64,000 nucleotides of DNA from CFX2 sp014338005 (lineage in GTDB: Bacteria > Chloroflexota > Anaerolineae > Aggregatilineales > Phototrophicaceae), in the NCBI GenBank assembly GCA_030263555.1, contig SZPE01000008.1, positions 1-64,000 of the forward strand. Direction: 5' to 3'. A program made the position numbers and the translations under genes. Under the pieces are notes generated by a model, which made no database searches, had not been told where the DNA came from, and worked only from the letters and a program-made list of their open reading frames with translations. This document shows, piece by piece, positions 61,811 through 64,000 of this stretch. How positions within the stretch are numbered: the stretch's first letter is position 1; every line of letters starts with the position of its first letter.

Positions 61811-62886
61811 GGCTGAGGCGGGGAAAAATCCGGGCGCGCCGGCTGCGACCCCGCCAGGCCGGTTATCAGGCCGGTGACGCCTGTTTCGCCGACGGTAAGC
61901 CGGCTGCCTGGCACAGCCAGCCCAAACCGGATGAAACCCAGGCCGAGATGCTCGCCGTCGGGGGTGGTTACGCTGCTGGTGAGCGTCCCGGCGGTTTTTC
62001 CGGCTTCGTAAAGCGCCGCCGGGGACTGAACGAACTGCTCTAAACGCAGCCTCACCAGCACCTTTGCCAGCCGGCTGCGGCTTTCCATACGGGCGATGAT
62101 TTCCTGCCCGGTATAACAGCCCTTGTTAAAACTTACTTCGTCCCACAGCCCGACTTCGAGCGGGATATAATCGGTGGTCAGCTCGCTGCGCGCTGCCGGT
62201 CGCCCAGCGCGAATCCGCAGCGTATTGTAGGTCAATGAACCCGCCAGCCGCAGGCCGTAAGCCTGGCCGCATTCCAGAACCGCCTGCCAGACGCTCTCGG
62301 CCTGGTCGAGCGGTGCGATCAAAACCCAGTGTGCGCCGCTGATGGGCTTGCGGCGCGCGGCGAAAACCGGTGCGCCATCAACCCAAATGTGCATCCCGTT
62401 GAAGCCTGTCAGGTTAGAAGTGCCGGGAGACAGGTTTTCTATGATGGCATCGGCCTGGGGGCCGTGCAGAGCAAACAGGTGGGTCGAGTCGGCCAGATCG
62501 TTCAGCCGCACGTCGTCGTTAAAAAAGATGTTACGCTGGAGATACTGCAACAGCGGCGCGCCGCGCCCGGCCTCGGTGATGAGCAGTGCCGCCCCGTCGC
62601 GGCTGTAAACCATCACCCGATCGAGAATGCGCCCGTTGGGGTTGGTGAAAATAGTTGGCCGGCCTTCGCCTGCCGACAGTCCCAGCACATCATTGGTTGA
62701 CATCCGCTGAATCAGGTCGAAACAACCGCCGCCCGCCGCTTCCAGGCGGCCTTCATGCGACCGATCCATCAGCACGGCGGCCTGCAAAGCGGCCTGATAT
62801 TCCGCGCGCAGATCACCATAGTGCAGCGGGATGCTGTCGGCGGCCAGCGCCGCGCCCTGCACGGCATGTAGTTCGGGCAGGCTCAT
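61807..62886 (-). CDS. YgfZ/GcvT-like folate-binding protein
   Basis: 359 residues. The signature KGCYTGQEIIARM marks the YgfZ family (a GcvT-like fold), which uses tetrahydrofolate to help assemble iron-sulfur clusters. The N-terminal segment MDRSHEGRLEAAGGG belongs to the aminomethyltransferase domain. AAGAGG precedes ATG 62886, which lies 9 bases after the guanylate kinase stop, so the two form an operon. No glycine cleavage genes are adjacent. Confidence 0.87.
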   Translation of the reverse strand: MSLPELHAVQGAALAADSIPLHYGDLRAEYQAALQAAVLMDRSHEGRLEAAGGGCFDLIQRMSTNDVLGLSAGEGRPTIFTNPNGRILDRVMVYSRDGAALLITEAGRGAPLLQYLQRNIFFNDDVRLNDLADSTHLFALHGPQADAIIENLSPGTSNLTGFNGMHIWVDGAPVFAARRKPISGAHWVLIAPLDQAESVWQAVLECGQAYGLRLAGSLTYNTLRIRAGRPAARSELTTDYIPLEVGLWDEVSFNKGCYTGQEIIARMESRSRLAKVLVRLRLEQFVQSPAALYEAGKTAGTLTSSVTTPDGEHLGLGFIRFGLAVPGSRLTVGETGVTGLITGLAGSQPARPDFSPPQP

Positions 62887-62895
62887 GGCGGCCTC

Positions 62896-63918
62896 TTAAG
62901 AAGAACCTTCCGGGGCGAGCGTTTTCTGGTCGTTGAATATTTCCAGTACAGGCTGGGGCAGGGCAGCCTGCTGGTAGGGCATCCACCGCCAGCCTTCCGG
63001 CGGTATGATACGTTCCGGCAGGGTGTACAGATAGATAAACAACACCTGCCGGGAGTGTTCCTGGACGAAGCTATCCACCGCCACCGGCAGGATGAAGGAG
63101 TCGGGCGGCGCTTTAGAGAGATAAATAACCAATGGCACAATGCCGATGTCCTGGCCGAGCGCGCGCAGCGCGGCTTCGTGCGGAAACTCGCCATGAGCCA
63201 GGTGGCTGGTAGGAAAATGCGGCTGATGGTCGCGGCACAAAACTTCGTTATCAAACACCGGAATCGCCATCGTCGCATAGGCGAATTTGTGACGCGGCAG
63301 ATCACGCTCAACGCGCAGATTCAACAGCGCCTTACGGCTGCGCTCCGCCAGCACGATGGCGTATAAAATTTCGGCAGCCTCGTCAAGTTTTTCGTCTTCG
63401 TTGATGATGAGATAATCGCACAACGGCGCGTACTGCATTTCCATATCCACCCGGCGCAGCCGTTTGGCGATTTCTTCCGGCGGCTCGCCGCGTTTTGCCA
63501 TGCGCTCTTTGAGGTCATCAAGTGAGGATGGCTGAATAAAAATCAGCACCGAATTGTCCGGGTAAAGCGAGCGCAGGTAAGTCGCCCCCAACACGTCAAT
63601 ATCGGCGACCAAATCTTCTTCGCCGGCAATCGCTTCTTCGACAGTGGCGCGCGGCATCCCATACAGTTCGCCGTGAACCGTCTGCCACTCGATGAGGGCG
63701 TTGTTTTCAATCAATTTCTGAAATTCGGGGCGGGAGACGAACAGATGCTCGCGCCCGTGCTGCTCGTTAGGGCGCCTGGGGCGTGTGGTCGCCGTTGGAA
63801 GCTGGCGCAGGTTGCTGAGGCGCGGCAGCACCCGTTTCATAACCTCGTTTTTGCCTGCTCCCGCCGGCCCGACCAGCACGAACAGAAGCCCCTGGCGTCT
63901 TTGTGAAGTGGTAATCAT
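62896..63918 (-). CDS. gmk: guanylate kinase fused to a degenerate Nudix-like domain
   Basis: 340 residues. Residues 1-195 are guanylate-kinase-like: P-loop GPAGAGKN (Lys23, but Asn24 instead of Ser/Thr), the GMP block TTRPRRPNEQHG, and EWQTVHGELYG. Residues about 200-335 have a Nudix-like outline in which the box is HGEFPHEAALRALGQDIGI: the catalytic REL and EE positions are RAL and QD. GMP kinase activity (GMP to GDP) may be retained or weakened by the P-loop change. AGGA lies 8 bases before ATG 63918. It precedes the YgfZ-like gene. Confidence 0.78.
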   Translation of the reverse strand: MITTSQRRQGLLFVLVGPAGAGKNEVMKRVLPRLSNLRQLPTATTRPRRPNEQHGREHLFVSRPEFQKLIENNALIEWQTVHGELYGMPRATVEEAIAGEEDLVADIDVLGATYLRSLYPDNSVLIFIQPSSLDDLKERMAKRGEPPEEIAKRLRRVDMEMQYAPLCDYLIINEDEKLDEAAEILYAIVLAERSRKALLNLRVERDLPRHKFAYATMAIPVFDNEVLCRDHQPHFPTSHLAHGEFPHEAALRALGQDIGIVPLVIYLSKAPPDSFILPVAVDSFVQEHSRQVLFIYLYTLPERIIPPEGWRWMPYQQAALPQPVLEIFNDQKTLAPEGSS

Positions 63919-64000
63919 ACGAAGAATCCTGTGGCCTGAACAAAGGCAGCTTGTGGTTTAGTCTAGCAGGAGTTGCCCGCTTCGACTATAGAGATTTGGT
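63919..64000. other. right-edge non-coding stretch
   Basis: No gene is seen. On the minus strand a TATAGT near the window edge could be a -10 for the guanylate kinase gene. Confidence 0.3.

Overview
The window looks like a chromosomal segment of a Chloroflexota bacterium, most likely of the Anaerolineae/Aggregatilineales type. This is inferred from gene content, not from a marker gene. The signs are high GC, surface lipoproteins with long Thr/Pro linkers, a GH57-based glycogen system with a TM-type glucan phosphorylase, SLT-TPR and SH3-lactamase cell-wall proteins, and many orphan response regulators and PAS kinases. I saw no insertion sequence, prophage, CRISPR array or rRNA. There is one tRNA, tRNA-Leu(CAG).

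Layout. 0.3-9.8 kb: a B12-type radical SAM protein, a HEAT-repeat protein, a cytochrome c lipoprotein, a membrane histidine kinase that lacks the phospho-acceptor histidine, an M23 peptidase, a PHP phosphoesterase overlapping a GT4 glycosyltransferase, and a secreted protein. 9.8-20.2 kb: a minus-strand operon in transcription order of response regulator, membrane NERD-like protein, AddB, AddA, polytopic membrane protein and vanadium-type haloperoxidase/PAP2. 20.3-30.8 kb: a divergent soluble PAS kinase followed by the glycogen genes: GH57 branching enzyme, GlgA, GlgC, a second GH57-like protein with an apparently lost acid/base residue, a free-standing CBM48 protein (opposite strand) and GlgP. 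30.9-34.3 kb: an ABC-2 exporter (ATPase and two permeases). 34.6-46.0 kb: a receiver protein, an SLT lipoprotein, DinB, a DUF255 thioredoxin-like protein, a membrane-anchored methyltransferase coupled to an epimerase, and an ECF sigma factor with a transmembrane vWA partner. 46.1-53.0 kb: an MsbA-like ABC exporter and a tight operon of lipoprotein, six-hairpin glycosidase, PAS kinase and GHMP (homoserine) kinase. 53.1-58.3 kb: a DUF971 gene, an unknown gene, a receiver protein and a CUT1 sugar ABC importer. 58.3-63.9 kb: an SH3/beta-lactamase-fold protein, tRNA-Leu, a BtpA-family protein, an FtsB/DivIC-like protein, a YgfZ-like protein and a guanylate kinase fused to a degenerate Nudix domain.

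How the genes fit together. The sugar importer, the glycosidase and the glycogen genes make a coherent glucan uptake, storage and mobilisation set. The PAS kinase at 20.3 kb and the receiver at 20.16 kb are divergent across about 140 bp with promoters on both sides. They could therefore be one two-component system placed between the glycogen genes and an AddAB recombination operon. Several proteins keep a family fold but lack a key residue: the kinase at 3.6-5.8 kb, the NERD-like protein, the second GH57, the Nudix tail, and the P-loop of the guanylate kinase. These, and the receiver-NERD-AddBA operon, are the most unusual features here.
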